Assembly (NCBI GenBank): GCA_029263075.1
Contig: JAJCYE010000034.1
Span: 1-60,846, forward strand
Source of the DNA: Actinomycetes bacterium
GTDB taxonomy: Bacteria; Actinomycetota; CADDZG01; JAHWKV01
Direction: 5' to 3'
DNA: 60,846 bases
Shown here: positions 16,524 to 26,100 of the stretch, piece by piece
Layout of the letters: every line of letters starts with the position of its first letter
How positions within the stretch are numbered: the first letter of the stretch is position 1
Notes under the pieces: generated by a model
Told to the model about the DNA's origin: nothing
The model's input: only the letters and a program-made list of their open reading frames with translations
Database searches by the model: none
Position numbers and translations under genes: made by a program

Positions 16524-16826
16524 CTACGCTGTTAGGGAGTCCAATCCGACAATGCATGAGGAGCAAATCATTCTTCCGCTGTATTCCTTGAGTTCTGAGC
16601 GACTGCCGCAGAAAACGCAGGAGTCCTGGCGGGGCGTGAGAATGATGCGATCCTCCTCCAGCGAGATGTCCAGTACACCGCCCTCTTTGAGGTCGAGTGA
16701 CTTGCGGATCTCCGCGGGAATGACGATTCGACCGAGTACGTCCAACTTGCGGTTCATGCCTGTGTTCTTCAAACCATTCGATAGTATCCGCACTTCGGAT
16801 ACATCTCCGGAAGCTCGCTTCGCCAT
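16524..16826 (-). CDS. abrB: AbrB/SpoVT-type transcription factor with C-terminal zinc ribbon
   Basis: A 100-residue DNA-binding protein. The swapped-hairpin AbrB domain covers about residues 23-66 (MNRKLDVLGRIVIPAEIRKSLDLKEG). A zinc ribbon follows with Cys70, Cys73, Cys88 and Cys91 (CVFCGS, ICSSC), like the C-terminus of clostridial AbrB relatives. ATG 16824-16826 is preceded by AAGGAG, which rules out the much longer upstream frame. It is divergent from metG and converges with rsmI. It is probably a global transition-state-type regulator; targets are unknown. Confidence 0.88.
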   Translation of the reverse strand: MAKRASGDVSEVRILSNGLKNTGMNRKLDVLGRIVIPAEIRKSLDLKEGGVLDISLEEDRIILTPRQDSCVFCGSRSELKEYSGRMICSSCIVGLDSLTA

Positions 16827-16865
16827 ATTTCTCCTTTTAAACGGTCTAGAAAGTCCCCATTCCCC

Positions 16866-18488
16866 ATGGATATAGACATTACCAGTTACCCAGATAAAGA
16901 CGTGTCGATAGACGCTGACATAGACATTAGCGCGGAGTCTGCCCCCAAGAAAGACATATTCTATGTAACGACACCAATTTACTACGTTAACGATGTTCCC
17001 CACATCGGACATGCCTACACCACGGTCAACGCCGATTTCATCGTCAGGTACCACCGTCTCGCGGGCGAACAAGTCTTCTTTTTGACCGGCACCGACGAGC
17101 ATGGCCAAAAGATTGCCCAGGCTGCTGAGGCCAACGGCGTTTCCCCGCAGGAATGGGCCGACCGGATCCACCCCCGGTGGCGTGAGGTGTGGGAGCGGTT
17201 GGAGATTTCATACGACGACTTCATCCGCACCACAGAAGACCGTCACATCAAGCCGGTGCAGGAACTGGTTCAGCGGTTGTACGACCAGGGCGACATCTAC
17301 CTTGCGACCTACACCGGCCCCTACTGTGTTGCCTGCGAAGCCTTTTACCAGCCCAGCGAGATTGTTGGCGGACTCTGCCCGATCCACGAGCGGCCGGTGG
17401 AATGGATCGAGGAGGAGAACTACTTCTTTCGCCTCTCCGCCTACGCCGACCGGCTCATCGAACTCTACGAATCCCGGCCCGATTTCGTTCAGCCCGACAT
17501 CCGGCGAAACGAAGTCTTAAGTTTCGTTCGCAGCGGCCTGCAGGATCTGTCGATTTCCCGCACTTCGTTCTCCTGGGGGGTGTCTATCCCGTGGGACCCT
17601 CGCCACGTCATGTACGTATGGCTCGACGCCCTTCAGAACTACACGACGGCGGTGGGGCAGGGTACCGATCCCGATCGATTCGCCCGCACCTGGCCCGCGG
17701 ACCTGCATCTGATCGGCAAAGACATCCTGCGCCAGCACGCAATCATCTGGCCGGCGATTCTTATGGCCGCCGGCTTTGACCTCCCGCGCAAGGTCTTCGC
17801 CCACGGCTTTCTAACGGTGGGCGGCAAAAAGATGTCCAAGACCAGCCTGACCGGCATCTCTCCCCACCTACTGTTGGACACCTTCGGCTCCGACGGGTAT
17901 CGCTACCACTTCCTGCGTGAAGGGACTTTCGGGCAGGACGGACCGTTCTCCTGGGAGTCGATGACGGCCCGCTACAACGCCGATCTGGCCAACGACCTGG
18001 GGAACCTGGTCAGCCGGTCCCTGGCGATGACCACGAAGAACTTCGACGCCGTGGTCCCCGCCCCCGGCGAATCCACCCCGCTGGAGGATGCCCTGCTGGC
18101 CGCTGGGGTCCTGGCTGCCGAACAGATGGATGAACGGGTGCGCAAGTTGGACCCCGCAGGCGCCCTGGGGGCCGTCTTCGAGTTCGTCCGGGCCGTCAAC
18201 CATTACATCGACGACACGGCGCCCTGGAAACTCGCCAAAGATCCCGCCCAGCGGGAGCGCCTGGGAACCGTCCTGCACACGGTCTGCGAGGCGATCCGGC
18301 AGATCTCGATTCTGATCTCGCCGGCCATGCCGTCGGCGTCCCGGCGGATCCGCGAGCAGCTTGGGATCGGACCCGTCGACTCCCGGCCATTGTCCGAATC
18401 AGTAATTTCGGGGACGTCGCTGGTCGGCGTCAAGGTGACCAAGGGCGACTCCATCTTCCCCAGGGTCGAGGTAGAAAAACCCGCTTGA
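16866..18488 (+). CDS. metG: methionyl-tRNA synthetase
   Basis: A 540-residue class Ia synthetase charging tRNA-Met. HIGH box HIGHAYTTVNADF (about 46-58), KMSKS-type loop KKMSKTSL (about 325), the connective-peptide Cys pair CVAC with a later Cys, and the C-terminal anticodon-binding helices are all present. There is no C-terminal dimerisation (Tyr-tRNA-like) domain, as in many actinobacteria. The first 28 residues are an unusual Asp-rich extension (DIDITSYPDKDVSIDADIDI) before the conserved YVTTPIYYVNDVPHIGH. No good Shine-Dalgarno precedes ATG 16866, so the true start could be GTG 16902 or later. Confidence 0.95.
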   Translation: MDIDITSYPDKDVSIDADIDISAESAPKKDIFYVTTPIYYVNDVPHIGHAYTTVNADFIVRYHRLAGEQVFFLTGTDEHGQKIAQAAEANGVSPQEWADRIHPRWREVWERLEISYDDFIRTTEDRHIKPVQELVQRLYDQGDIYLATYTGPYCVACEAFYQPSEIVGGLCPIHERPVEWIEEENYFFRLSAYADRLIELYESRPDFVQPDIRRNEVLSFVRSGLQDLSISRTSFSWGVSIPWDPRHVMYVWLDALQNYTTAVGQGTDPDRFARTWPADLHLIGKDILRQHAIIWPAILMAAGFDLPRKVFAHGFLTVGGKKMSKTSLTGISPHLLLDTFGSDGYRYHFLREGTFGQDGPFSWESMTARYNADLANDLGNLVSRSLAMTTKNFDAVVPAPGESTPLEDALLAAGVLAAEQMDERVRKLDPAGALGAVFEFVRAVNHYIDDTAPWKLAKDPAQRERLGTVLHTVCEAIRQISILISPAMPSASRRIREQLGIGPVDSRPLSESVISGTSLVGVKVTKGDSIFPRVEVEKPA

Positions 18489-19252
18489 TCTGGCTCGACT
18501 CCCACTGCCACCTGGACTCGCTCGCAGGCGACCTTTCCGGCTTCCTCGAGCGGGCCGCGGGTGCCGGGGTGGGGACGATGATAACCATCGGCACCGATCT
18601 ACCCAGCAGTCGGGAAGCCGTCCGCCTGGCCTCCCGGCACCCGAATGTATACGCCACCGTGGGGATTCACCCCCACGACGCGGTGGGCTTCAATGAGGCC
18701 GTGGAGGCCGAGATCAGCAGTTTGGCACGGCAGCCAAAGGTGGTTGCGATCGGCGAGGTGGGCCTGGACTATTACCGGGACCACACCGGCCCCGAGGCTC
18801 AGCAACGGGCGTTCGGCGCCCAGATCGAGTTGGCCAAGCGCCTGGAATTGCCGATGGTCATGCATATCCGGGAGGCGTTCCCGCAGGTTATCGAGCAGTT
18901 GAACCGGGCCGGCCCGCCCGAGACCTTGATTTTCCACTGCTTTTCCGGGGGAGCCCCGGAGGCCGAAATCGCGGTGGGGATGGGCGGCTACGTCTCCTTT
19001 GCCGGGAACGTGTCGTACAAAAGCGCCGAGAATCTGCGGGAGGCGGCACGGGTGGTGCCTCTGGATCGGCTGCTTGTCGAAACCGACTCACCCTACCTGT
19101 CCCCGGTCCCCCACCGGGGTAAGCCGAACGAACCCCGCAACGTCGCCGATGTGGGTGCCGCGCTGGCGGCGGCGACCGGGAGGTCCGCCCAAGAGATCGC
19201 GGACGCGACTACAACCAACGCCGCGAGGGCGTTCGGAATCGATTTACTTTAA
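18485..19252 (+). CDS. tatD: TatD-family metal-dependent DNase
   Basis: A 255-residue TIM-barrel metallohydrolase. Metal ligands are visible in DSHCHLD (about 5-11), GEVGLDYY (Glu about 93), MHIREAF, FHCFSG and ETDSPYL. Family members are 3'-5' exonucleases and are also linked to D-aminoacyl-tRNA-like hydrolysis. TTG 18485 overlaps the metG stop, so the genes are co-transcribed, as in many bacteria where tatD follows metG. Length is normal. Confidence 0.93.
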   Translation: MIWLDSHCHLDSLAGDLSGFLERAAGAGVGTMITIGTDLPSSREAVRLASRHPNVYATVGIHPHDAVGFNEAVEAEISSLARQPKVVAIGEVGLDYYRDHTGPEAQQRAFGAQIELAKRLELPMVMHIREAFPQVIEQLNRAGPPETLIFHCFSGGAPEAEIAVGMGGYVSFAGNVSYKSAENLREAARVVPLDRLLVETDSPYLSPVPHRGKPNEPRNVADVGAALAAATGRSAQEIADATTTNAARAFGIDLL

Positions 19253-19273
19253 GGCCCTCCCCCGGGCGCCGGG

Positions 19274-20950
19274 TCAGACCACCTGGAGGTTGGTCCGGAT
19301 CAGCCGCTTGACGACATCGCCCGAGTCCGGGAACTCGGGAAAATCCATCATCACGGTGCCGAAATTACCCTTGTTGTTCGTCCCGAGGTAGGACTGGAGT
19401 TTCTTGTTGACCCCGTCCTGGCCGCTCCACCCTTGGGCGATGTGAACCGGGTCCAGCACCGCCGGATCACCCGAAGCACTGGAGAAGTTGATCCACCAAT
19501 TCCCGGCGTCGGTATCGCCCTTTGCGCCGTTCAGATGCTGTTCCACCAAGGACCACTTGGTGTCGACCTTGGCTCCAAGATCCGTCACCCCGCCGAACGA
19601 GTACACGTCCTGAACCTTCAGCACATTGCTCCCGGTGTTCACGTCACCCGTGCCGTCGTTGGGCCAGCCGGTTCCCGCAAGAATTCCCAGGGTCCCGAAG
19701 TCGCATCGGTTGAACAGGACAATCCGACCCCGCGCCCGGGCCATCGACGGGGCGTCTTGGGCCTTGAGGCACAGCGAGTCGGTCAGGTACAGCTCCAGGT
19801 GGGACTCAAAATCGACTGTTGATCCCCACTCGTCCTTGACGCACATGATGATGGTCTCCGACGGGTGGTCGGAGAGGAACTGCTTGCAGGTGGCAACTAT
19901 GTCGGAAGAGAACCACAGGTGCATCCACTCGGTGTTGCCCTTCCCGTGGTAGATCCCGAAGTCGGGGGAACCGTTGTTGTCGTCCTGCTTGACCCGGACA
20001 TCGATGAAGCGGATACCTGCCTGGAGTTGCTCCTTGAGGCTGATGGCCTGGCACTTCGAGTGCGGCTTGTCGGTGTTCCACGTGCCGGTGTCGTGGCTTC
20101 CGGGGATGGTGAACTGCGTGACCCTTCGCCCGGGCGGGATCACGCTCATCCACGACGCCGTATCCACGCCCAGGCCGTAAACAACCCCGCCTCCGGCTGC
20201 AAACACCGACCGGTAGACCAGCCATCCCCCCACGCCGACGACCGCCCCTCCCTCCGGCGCCGCCCACTCCTGGGTACCCTTCAGCCAACCGTCGTGCCGG
20301 TGCCAGGCGAGATCGCCTGTTGGCGTCACGGAGTAGATGGTCCCGTTTTCCCCGGCGAACACCGACACGTACTGATCCCAGCCCCCGGTCCCCACGACCT
20401 GGGCTTTCCCGCCATTCCACATGGTCGTGGTGCCGTCCTCGTAGCCCTCATGCAGGTACCACAGCAGCACGCCTTGGGCGTTGACTCCGTAGATCACCCC
20501 ATCGGCGGCGGCGAAGACACATGAATAGTCGGCCCACCCTCCGTGCCCCAGTCGTATCGGCCCCTTCGATGAGGGAGATCCGTCCTTCCACCCGGTGTGG
20601 CTGAAGTAGTAGAGGTCGCCGTCGGGCGTTACCCCGTAGAGCGCACCCTCGCTCGAGGCCGTAATCGACCGGTATCTTTCCCAGCCTCCCGCCTGGACCA
20701 GGGTGGGGCCCCTCCAACGCGCTGAGCCGTCCTCCATCCCGTCGTGGATAAACCAGTAGAGATCCCCGCCGGGGGTAACCGCGTAGACCACCCCTTGGGG
20801 AGAGACCGCCATCAACCGGTAGTCGGCAAAGGTCCCGGGGGCGACGCTCTGTCTGGCGTCCCACCTTTGGGTCCCGTCTGTGTACCCGGTGTGCCGGTAC
20901 CAGTAAAAGTTGCGCGAGAGTTCCGTCAACGCCGTGTCTAGCCCAGCCAT
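19274..20950 (-). CDS. tachylectin-like beta-propeller fused to a PI-PLC domain
   Basis: A 558-residue two-domain protein. Residues about 14-260 hold five tachylectin-2-type blades of about 47 residues, each with a GDLYWF/HDG core and an acidic DG turn (for example GGDLYWFIHDGMEDG, TGDLAWHRHDGWLKG). Residues about 265-555 match the PI-PLC X domain: SHDTGTW (His286, Asp287), GIRFIDVRV (Arg314, Asp317) and IYHGKGN (His335) supply the usual catalytic set. It would cleave phosphatidylinositol-type lipids, with the lectin targeting GlcNAc/GalNAc-like sugars. No signal peptide or lipobox is visible, so its site of action is unclear. The calls are from motifs only. Confidence 0.85.
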   Translation of the reverse strand: MAGLDTALTELSRNFYWYRHTGYTDGTQRWDARQSVAPGTFADYRLMAVSPQGVVYAVTPGGDLYWFIHDGMEDGSARWRGPTLVQAGGWERYRSITASSEGALYGVTPDGDLYYFSHTGWKDGSPSSKGPIRLGHGGWADYSCVFAAADGVIYGVNAQGVLLWYLHEGYEDGTTTMWNGGKAQVVGTGGWDQYVSVFAGENGTIYSVTPTGDLAWHRHDGWLKGTQEWAAPEGGAVVGVGGWLVYRSVFAAGGGVVYGLGVDTASWMSVIPPGRRVTQFTIPGSHDTGTWNTDKPHSKCQAISLKEQLQAGIRFIDVRVKQDDNNGSPDFGIYHGKGNTEWMHLWFSSDIVATCKQFLSDHPSETIIMCVKDEWGSTVDFESHLELYLTDSLCLKAQDAPSMARARGRIVLFNRCDFGTLGILAGTGWPNDGTGDVNTGSNVLKVQDVYSFGGVTDLGAKVDTKWSLVEQHLNGAKGDTDAGNWWINFSSASGDPAVLDPVHIAQGWSGQDGVNKKLQSYLGTNNKGNFGTVMMDFPEFPDSGDVVKRLIRTNLQVV

Positions 20951-20982
20951 CGATTCCCCTTATCTGACCAATGAAACCAGCG

Positions 20983-21004
20983 AGGTTCCGCACCCTCGGA
21001 ACCT
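20983..21004. terminator. hairpin between msrB and the PLC gene
   Basis: Perfect 8-base arms AGGTTCCG (20983-20990) and CGGAACCT (20997-21004) with a 6-base loop. It lies after the msrB operon on the minus strand. There is no T run, so termination is only possible. The rest of the 185-base gap shows nothing else. Confidence 0.35.
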
Positions 21005-21135
21005 TGGATTGGAAGGGGCGGGGTTGTTCGGGACCAGGCGTGCGCTACGCGCCCGCTCTTTGCAGAGAAAGCGGATTCTAAGCCAAATCGAACGACAAGA
21101 TAGCGGTCAACACCGCAGGGACAAAACCAGGTTTC

Positions 21136-21543
21136 CTAAGAGTTTTGAACCGGCTTTTCTTCAAACTGCAGCGAGCAGGAGTTTATGCAGTAGCGCTGGC
21201 CGTTCGGGCCTGGGCCGTCGTTGAAAACGTGACCCAGGTGGCCGCCGCAAGCGCCGCACAGAACTTCCGTCCGGCGCATGAACATTGTGTTGTCGGCCTT
21301 CAATTCCACCCGGCCGTCTGAAACCGGCTCGGTGAAGCTGGGCCAACCGGTGCCGGAGTCGAACTTCACGTCGGAGCTGAACAGGTCGGCACCACAGGCG
21401 CCGCACTGATACATCCCGTCGGCCTTGTTGTGGACATAGGCGCCGGTGAACGGCCGCTCGGTCCCCTTCTCCCGCAGCACGCGGTATTGCTCGGGGGTGA
21501 GTTCGGCCTTCCACTCCTGTTCGGTCTTGACTACCTTTTCCAA
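21136..21543 (-). CDS. msrB: peptide-methionine (R)-S-oxide reductase
   Basis: A 135-residue repair enzyme reducing methionine-R-sulfoxide in oxidised proteins, using thioredoxin. Zinc ligands are Cys47, Cys50, Cys96 and Cys99 (two CxxC motifs). The catalytic Cys119 is in RYCINSCSL, with a possible resolving Cys123. The family motifs [11 protein letters not shown] and [11 protein letters not shown] are intact. It follows a small membrane protein on the same strand, 17 bases away, and probably shares its transcript. Confidence 0.96.
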   Translation of the reverse strand: MEKVVKTEQEWKAELTPEQYRVLREKGTERPFTGAYVHNKADGMYQCGACGADLFSSDVKFDSGTGWPSFTEPVSDGRVELKADNTMFMRRTEVLCGACGGHLGHVFNDGPGPNGQRYCINSCSLQFEEKPVQNS

Positions 21544-21560
21544 ATCGCCTTCTCCTTCGT

Positions 21561-21806
21561 TCAGGAAAACTGATCGAGGCCTTCCAACGTCACCTTTGCA
21601 TGGCCATTGCTGTTCACCTCAGCAGTCAAAACGCCCACGTCTTGCGAATTGTTCCTTCGCCTTTTCACCCAGTAACCGAGTACTGCCGCCAGGGCCACGC
21701 CGGCGACCAGTCCGGGGATCATCTCCTCGAAGCTCCTGACGGCAGCATGAGACCGGGGGTCCGGGCGGTTGGGTACCAGTTTGAGTTTGGTTCTCCTACG
21801 GCGCAT
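21561..21806 (-). CDS. small single-pass membrane protein
   Basis: An 81-residue protein with a very basic N-terminus ([11 protein letters not shown]), one transmembrane helix (about 30-46, [17 protein letters not shown]) followed by KRRRNN, and a short soluble tail. ATG 21804-21806 has an ideal AGGAGGT Shine-Dalgarno. It lies just upstream of msrB in the same direction. No function recognised. Confidence 0.65.
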   Translation of the reverse strand: MRRRRTKLKLVPNRPDPRSHAAVRSFEEMIPGLVAGVALAAVLGYWVKRRRNNSQDVGVLTAEVNSNGHAKVTLEGLDQFS

Positions 21807-21949
21807 AAATGACCTCCTGTTCGGCCTGAGCCGATATTAGTGGCACCCGGGTTTCAGCACCCTCAATCCGATCGGCAAAAGATGCGCTGAGGCGCAGGCG
21901 GGCGTATGGTTTACCGCGTAGCTTGCTCTACCCGGAAAGGAGTTGCGCC

Positions 21950-22249
21950 ATGTTGGACGATCCCGAATTCCTGGCCGCCGCCGCCCGCGCCCAGAAGGAG
22001 ATCAACGCAGTCCTGAAGTCGGAAACGTGCAGGCACGGACAACGCAAATTTGACGACAAGGGCAGCCCGAGCCCATGCCCGGAATGCGTCAAGGCCGCCG
22101 AGGACCGGTCTTCGGGGTTCTGGAACAACGCCAAGTCCTACATGGACGGCGTGAAGCCGGTGGAGGAGGTCATGGGCCCCAAGAACACAACCTTCCAGGA
22201 GACGCCGGGCTTCGCCGAACCGCAACTCAAGGACAAGGCCTCAAGCTAA
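21950..22249 (+). CDS. hypothetical 99-residue protein with Cys/His cluster
   Basis: A small soluble protein with one zinc-binding-like set, CRHG ... CPEC (Cys26, His28, Cys42, Cys45). The rest is charged and helical. ATG 21950 follows GGAAAGGAG, a strong ribosome site. It is transcribed alone, opposite to its neighbours on both sides. No known domain; zinc binding is inferred only from the Cys spacing. Confidence 0.65.
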   Translation: MLDDPEFLAAAARAQKEINAVLKSETCRHGQRKFDDKGSPSPCPECVKAAEDRSSGFWNNAKSYMDGVKPVEEVMGPKNTTFQETPGFAEPQLKDKASS

Positions 22250-22268
22250 AGTTTCGCAACCTCACCGC

Positions 22269-22679
22269 TTAGGGTGCCGTGATCGCCTCAAACTCCTGCG
22301 GTTTCTGCTTGGCGAAGCCCCACGCCCAGTAGACCAGGAACGGCTGGACCGGTAGGCGGAGCCACAACATCAAGGTCGACCCGGCGAACCACCCGCCGCC
22401 CGGCCGGCCACCGTCGATAGCCATCTGGACGTTTGCCGGGAGGACGGCCACCAGGATCGCCATGGTCAAGATCGCCCCCCACCGCCTGGACTTGGGAATC
22501 ACGAGCAGGACCCCGGCGACCATCTCCGAAATGCCGCTCCAAAACACCCAGAACTCGGCATGGCCCAACATCCGGGGGACCATCGGGGTGTAGAGCTCGG
22601 GTTTTTTTAAGTGGATGGCGCCGGCACCCGCCATCATCAGCACCAGACCGGCCAACGAGGCCCGCCGGCGCAGGCTCAA
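22269..22679 (-). CDS. DoxX-like integral membrane protein
   Basis: A 136-residue protein with four hydrophobic helices resembling the DoxX/MauE-type fold (AGLVLMMAGAGAIHLKKPELYTPMVP, then SGISEMVAGVLLVIPKSRRW). The conserved Glu in the second helix and the short loop are typical. The function of such proteins is poorly known; some act in redox or copper stress. Its ATG overlaps the stop of the upstream SRPBCC gene (ATGA, 22676-22679), so the two are coupled. Confidence 0.75.
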   Translation of the reverse strand: MSLRRRASLAGLVLMMAGAGAIHLKKPELYTPMVPRMLGHAEFWVFWSGISEMVAGVLLVIPKSRRWGAILTMAILVAVLPANVQMAIDGGRPGGGWFAGSTLMLWLRLPVQPFLVYWAWGFAKQKPQEFEAITAP

Positions 22680-23125
22680 ACCTTCGCCGCTAGGAACTCT
22701 CGCAGGCCCTTCTCCCCCCGGTGCATCATCAGCCGGTGGTTGAGCCTGAAGATGGGCCGGGCGACCGGGGCAAGGATCCGCAGCAGCCTTTTGCTTACAT
22801 CCACTTCCTGGTCGTAGATCAACCGACAGCCGTCTCCCTCCGGCTGGACCTTAAAGCTGGAGAACCCGATCAAGTCTCCGGTCATCTGAGCGCTGAGCAC
22901 CCCGGCCTCGGGGTCCTCTGTCAGTTTTTCCATCAGGAACTCCAACGCGTACGGCAGCAGGCCCATGATCAGCAGCACCGCCTTTTCTTCGCTTACCGGG
23001 ATCACGCTTTTTACTTCGGGCCACCACTTGGCATAGGTCCGCAGGTCCTTGAGGGCACTGAAGGTGGCGTCGAAGCTGGCCGGCACCGTCCATTCAGAAT
23101 GAAACTTGTAGTGATTGAGGTTGAT
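22676..23125 (-). CDS. SRPBCC-family protein with no canonical start codon
   Basis: A START/polyketide-cyclase-like protein. The fold begins at HYKFHSEWTVPASFDATFSAL and ends with RLNHRLMMHRGEKGLREFL. The frame is open from the kgd stop (TAG 23141-23143) and is the same frame as kgd. Between that stop and the conserved first strand there is no ATG, GTG or TTG. The only GTG (23084-23086) would remove the first strand and has no ribosome site. A perfect AAGGAG (23132-23137) sits six bases before an ATC codon (23123-23125), so AUC initiation, UAG read-through or a sequence error must be considered. Coordinates assume the ATC start (149 residues). Confidence 0.75.
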   Translation of the reverse strand: MNLNHYKFHSEWTVPASFDATFSALKDLRTYAKWWPEVKSVIPVSEEKAVLLIMGLLPYALEFLMEKLTEDPEAGVLSAQMTGDLIGFSSFKVQPEGDGCRLIYDQEVDVSKRLLRILAPVARPIFRLNHRLMMHRGEKGLREFLAAKV

Positions 23126-23140
23126 CGAGGGCTCCTTCGG

Positions 23141-26100
23141 CTACTCGGCGAGGCCGGCGAGAGCGGAGCCGATGAGTTGCTCCTGCTCCCACTCGTGCGC
23201 CCTGGCGCTCCCCGATGCCGGGCTGGCGCTTTCTGGTCTGGTCCGGCAGAGCAAAGGCACCTTGAAGTGGTCCGCAAACTTCATATGCATGTACCGCCAG
23301 GCCCCCATGTTCTCCGGCTCCTCTTGGACCCATAGCACCTCGGCACCATCGTAGCGGTGAAGCTCCTCGGCGATCTCATCCACCGGGAAGGGGTAAAGCT
23401 GCTCCACACGGACCAGTGCCAGACCGGAGATGCCGTGTTTCTCCCGGGCGGTTGCCAGGTCGTAGTAGACCTTGCCCGAACACAGGATCACGCGCCGAAT
23501 CGAGTCGGCGTTGGGACGGGTGACATCAGACAGCACCGGGTTCCAACTACCGGAGATCAGGTCGATCACGCCGCTGGCGGCGGCCGGCAGGCGAAGAAGT
23601 GACTTGGGCGTGAGAACGACAAGAGGTTTGCGGATGGCATGGGCGCCCTGTTCCCTCAACACGTGGAAATACTGAGCGGCAGTTGAGGGCTGGACCACCC
23701 GGTAGTTGTCCTCCGCACCGAGCGCCAAGAACCGCTCCAGCCGGGAGCTTGAGTGTTCCGGGCCCTGGCCTTCGAACCCGTGCGGGAGGAGCATCACCAG
23801 GTTGCTGGTCTGTTGCCACTTGTCCTCGCCCGCGGCTATGAACTGATCGATGGCCACCTGCGCCCCGTTGGCGAAGTCCCCGAACTGGGCCTCCCAGATG
23901 GTCAAGCAGTCGTCGGCCGCCGTCGAGTAGCCGTACTCGAAGCCGAGGGCGGCGAACTCGGAGAGCATGCTGTCGTAGATGAGGAACTTGGCCCCCTGCT
24001 TGCCGACCCGCATCAACGGCGTGTACTCGGCTCCGGTTTCCTGGTCGATCAACACCGCGTGGCGCTGGCTGAACGTCCCGCGGCGGGAATCCTGGCCCGC
24101 CATCCGGATGGAGATCCCGTTGATGAGTAGCGACCCGAAGGCGAGGGCTTCCGCCACCGCCCAGTCGATGTGGTCGTCCACCAGCGCCCGGCTGCGGGCC
24201 TTTAGGAGCTTGGCCAGCTTCGGGTGTAGGGCGAAGTCCTCCGGCACCCGGCCGATGATCTCAAGCACCTGACTGAGAGTAGCCAGGCCGACGGACTCCG
24301 GCGCCTTCATCTGGGCAGGCGATGGCACGGGTTCAAGTTGTTCCGGTGGCTCGTGCAAGGCGTTGAATGCCCCCTGCAGCTTGGATCTGAAGTCCTCCAG
24401 CGCCCCCTCCGCCTCCTCCAGGGTCAGGCGGTTCCGGTAGAGCAACGACTCGGTGTACAGCTTGCGCACGGACCGCCGGGAGGCGATTCGTTTGTACATG
24501 AGCGGCTGGGTGTAAGACGGCTCGTCGGCCTCGTTGTGGCCCCACTTGCGGTAGCACCACATGTCGATCACCACGTCTTTGTGGAACTCCTGACGGTACT
24601 CGAACGCCAGGCGGGCTACCCGGACACACGCCTCGGGGTCGTCGCCGTTCACGTGAAAGATGGGGGCCTGGATCATCTTGGCGACGTCGCTGGCGTAGGT
24701 GCTGGAACGGGTCTCCCCGGCGGTGGCCGTAAAGCCCACCTGGTTGTTGACGATGATGTGAACCGTCCCGCCGGTCCGGTACCCGCGCAGCTGGGACAGG
24801 TTGAGCGTTTCCGCGACCACCCCCTGGCCGGCGAACGCCGCGTCGCCGTGTACCAGTACCGGCAGCACCCCGAACTCCTCCGGCCGGTTCAAAGCGTCCT
24901 GCTTGGCCCGGACGACCCCTTCGACCACCGGATCCACCGACTCAAGGTGGCTGGGGTTGGAAACCACGGAAACCGGCATCGAGACACCCTGGGGGTTGAT
25001 GTAGCGGCCCGCCGCCCCCACGTGGTACTTCACGTCGCCCGAACCGTGGACTGACTCGGGGTCGATGTCACCCTCGAACTGCTTGAAGATCTGGGTGTAA
25101 CTCTTGCCGATTATGTTGGCCAGCACATTCAGCCGGCCCCGGTGGGCCATGCCGATCACCGACTCCTCCATCGACGCCCGGGTTGCGGCGTCCAGCACCG
25201 CGTCCAGCATCGGGATCAGGCTGAGGGCACCCTCCAGACTGAAACGTTTGTGGCCGATGTACTTGGTGTGCAGGAAAGCTTCGAATGCCTCCGCTTCATT
25301 GAGCTTGGCCAGGATCCGGTCGTGGTCGTGGGGATCAAGTTGGATGTCGGTACCCTCCACGCGCTGTTGGATCCAACTTTTTTCCGCCGGGTTGGAGATG
25401 TGCATGTACTCGATGCCGACGGTCCGGCAGTAGGCATCCCGCAGGACCTGGAGGATGTGACCCAGGGTTTCGGGGCGCCCCCCGTCGGTGGCCCGGCGAT
25501 TCAGTTGGGTGGTGACCGACAACGTCCCGGTGGCGAACTTGCGGTCAAGGTCCCAGATTGTGAAGCCGTAGGTGGCAGGGTCCAGTTCGGACGGCATCTT
25601 GGGCGGATCGGCGTCGAGGGGGTCCAGGTCGGCCAGCAGGTGGGCCCTCACCCGGTAGATATTGATGAGCTGCAGCACCCGGGATTGTTTGGCGTCCGCC
25701 TGTTCGCTGTTGCGGGCCGGGTTGCGATCGATGCGCCACTGCACGGGAACGTAGGGGACGCCTACGCTGCGGAAGATTTCATCGTAGAAACCGTCCTCAC
25801 CCATGAGGAGGCGTTGTACCTCGGCCAGGAACTCGCCGCTCAGGGCCCCCTGGATCACGCGGTGGTCGTAGGTGCTGGTCAGGGTGACCACCTTGCCAAT
25901 CCCCAGGTCGGCCAGCATGCTCGGATCCGCTCCCTGATACTCCGCCGGGAAGCCGATGGAGCCGACCCCAATGATGGCCGCCTGCCCCTCCATGAGCCGG
26001 GGTACCGATTGAGCGGTTCCGAGCATGCCCGGGTTGGTCAGAGTTACCGTGGTGCCCTCCATATCGCCCGGAGTGATCCGCCGGGAGCGAACCTTGCGGA

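Noticed and set aside
16524-16826. AbrB gene as MazE-type antitoxin
   Set aside because: It has a zinc ribbon and no toxin gene beside it; the neighbour is metG.
19274-20950. secreted toxin PI-PLC
   Set aside because: No signal peptide, lipobox or secretion-system gene nearby; kept as enzyme of unknown location.
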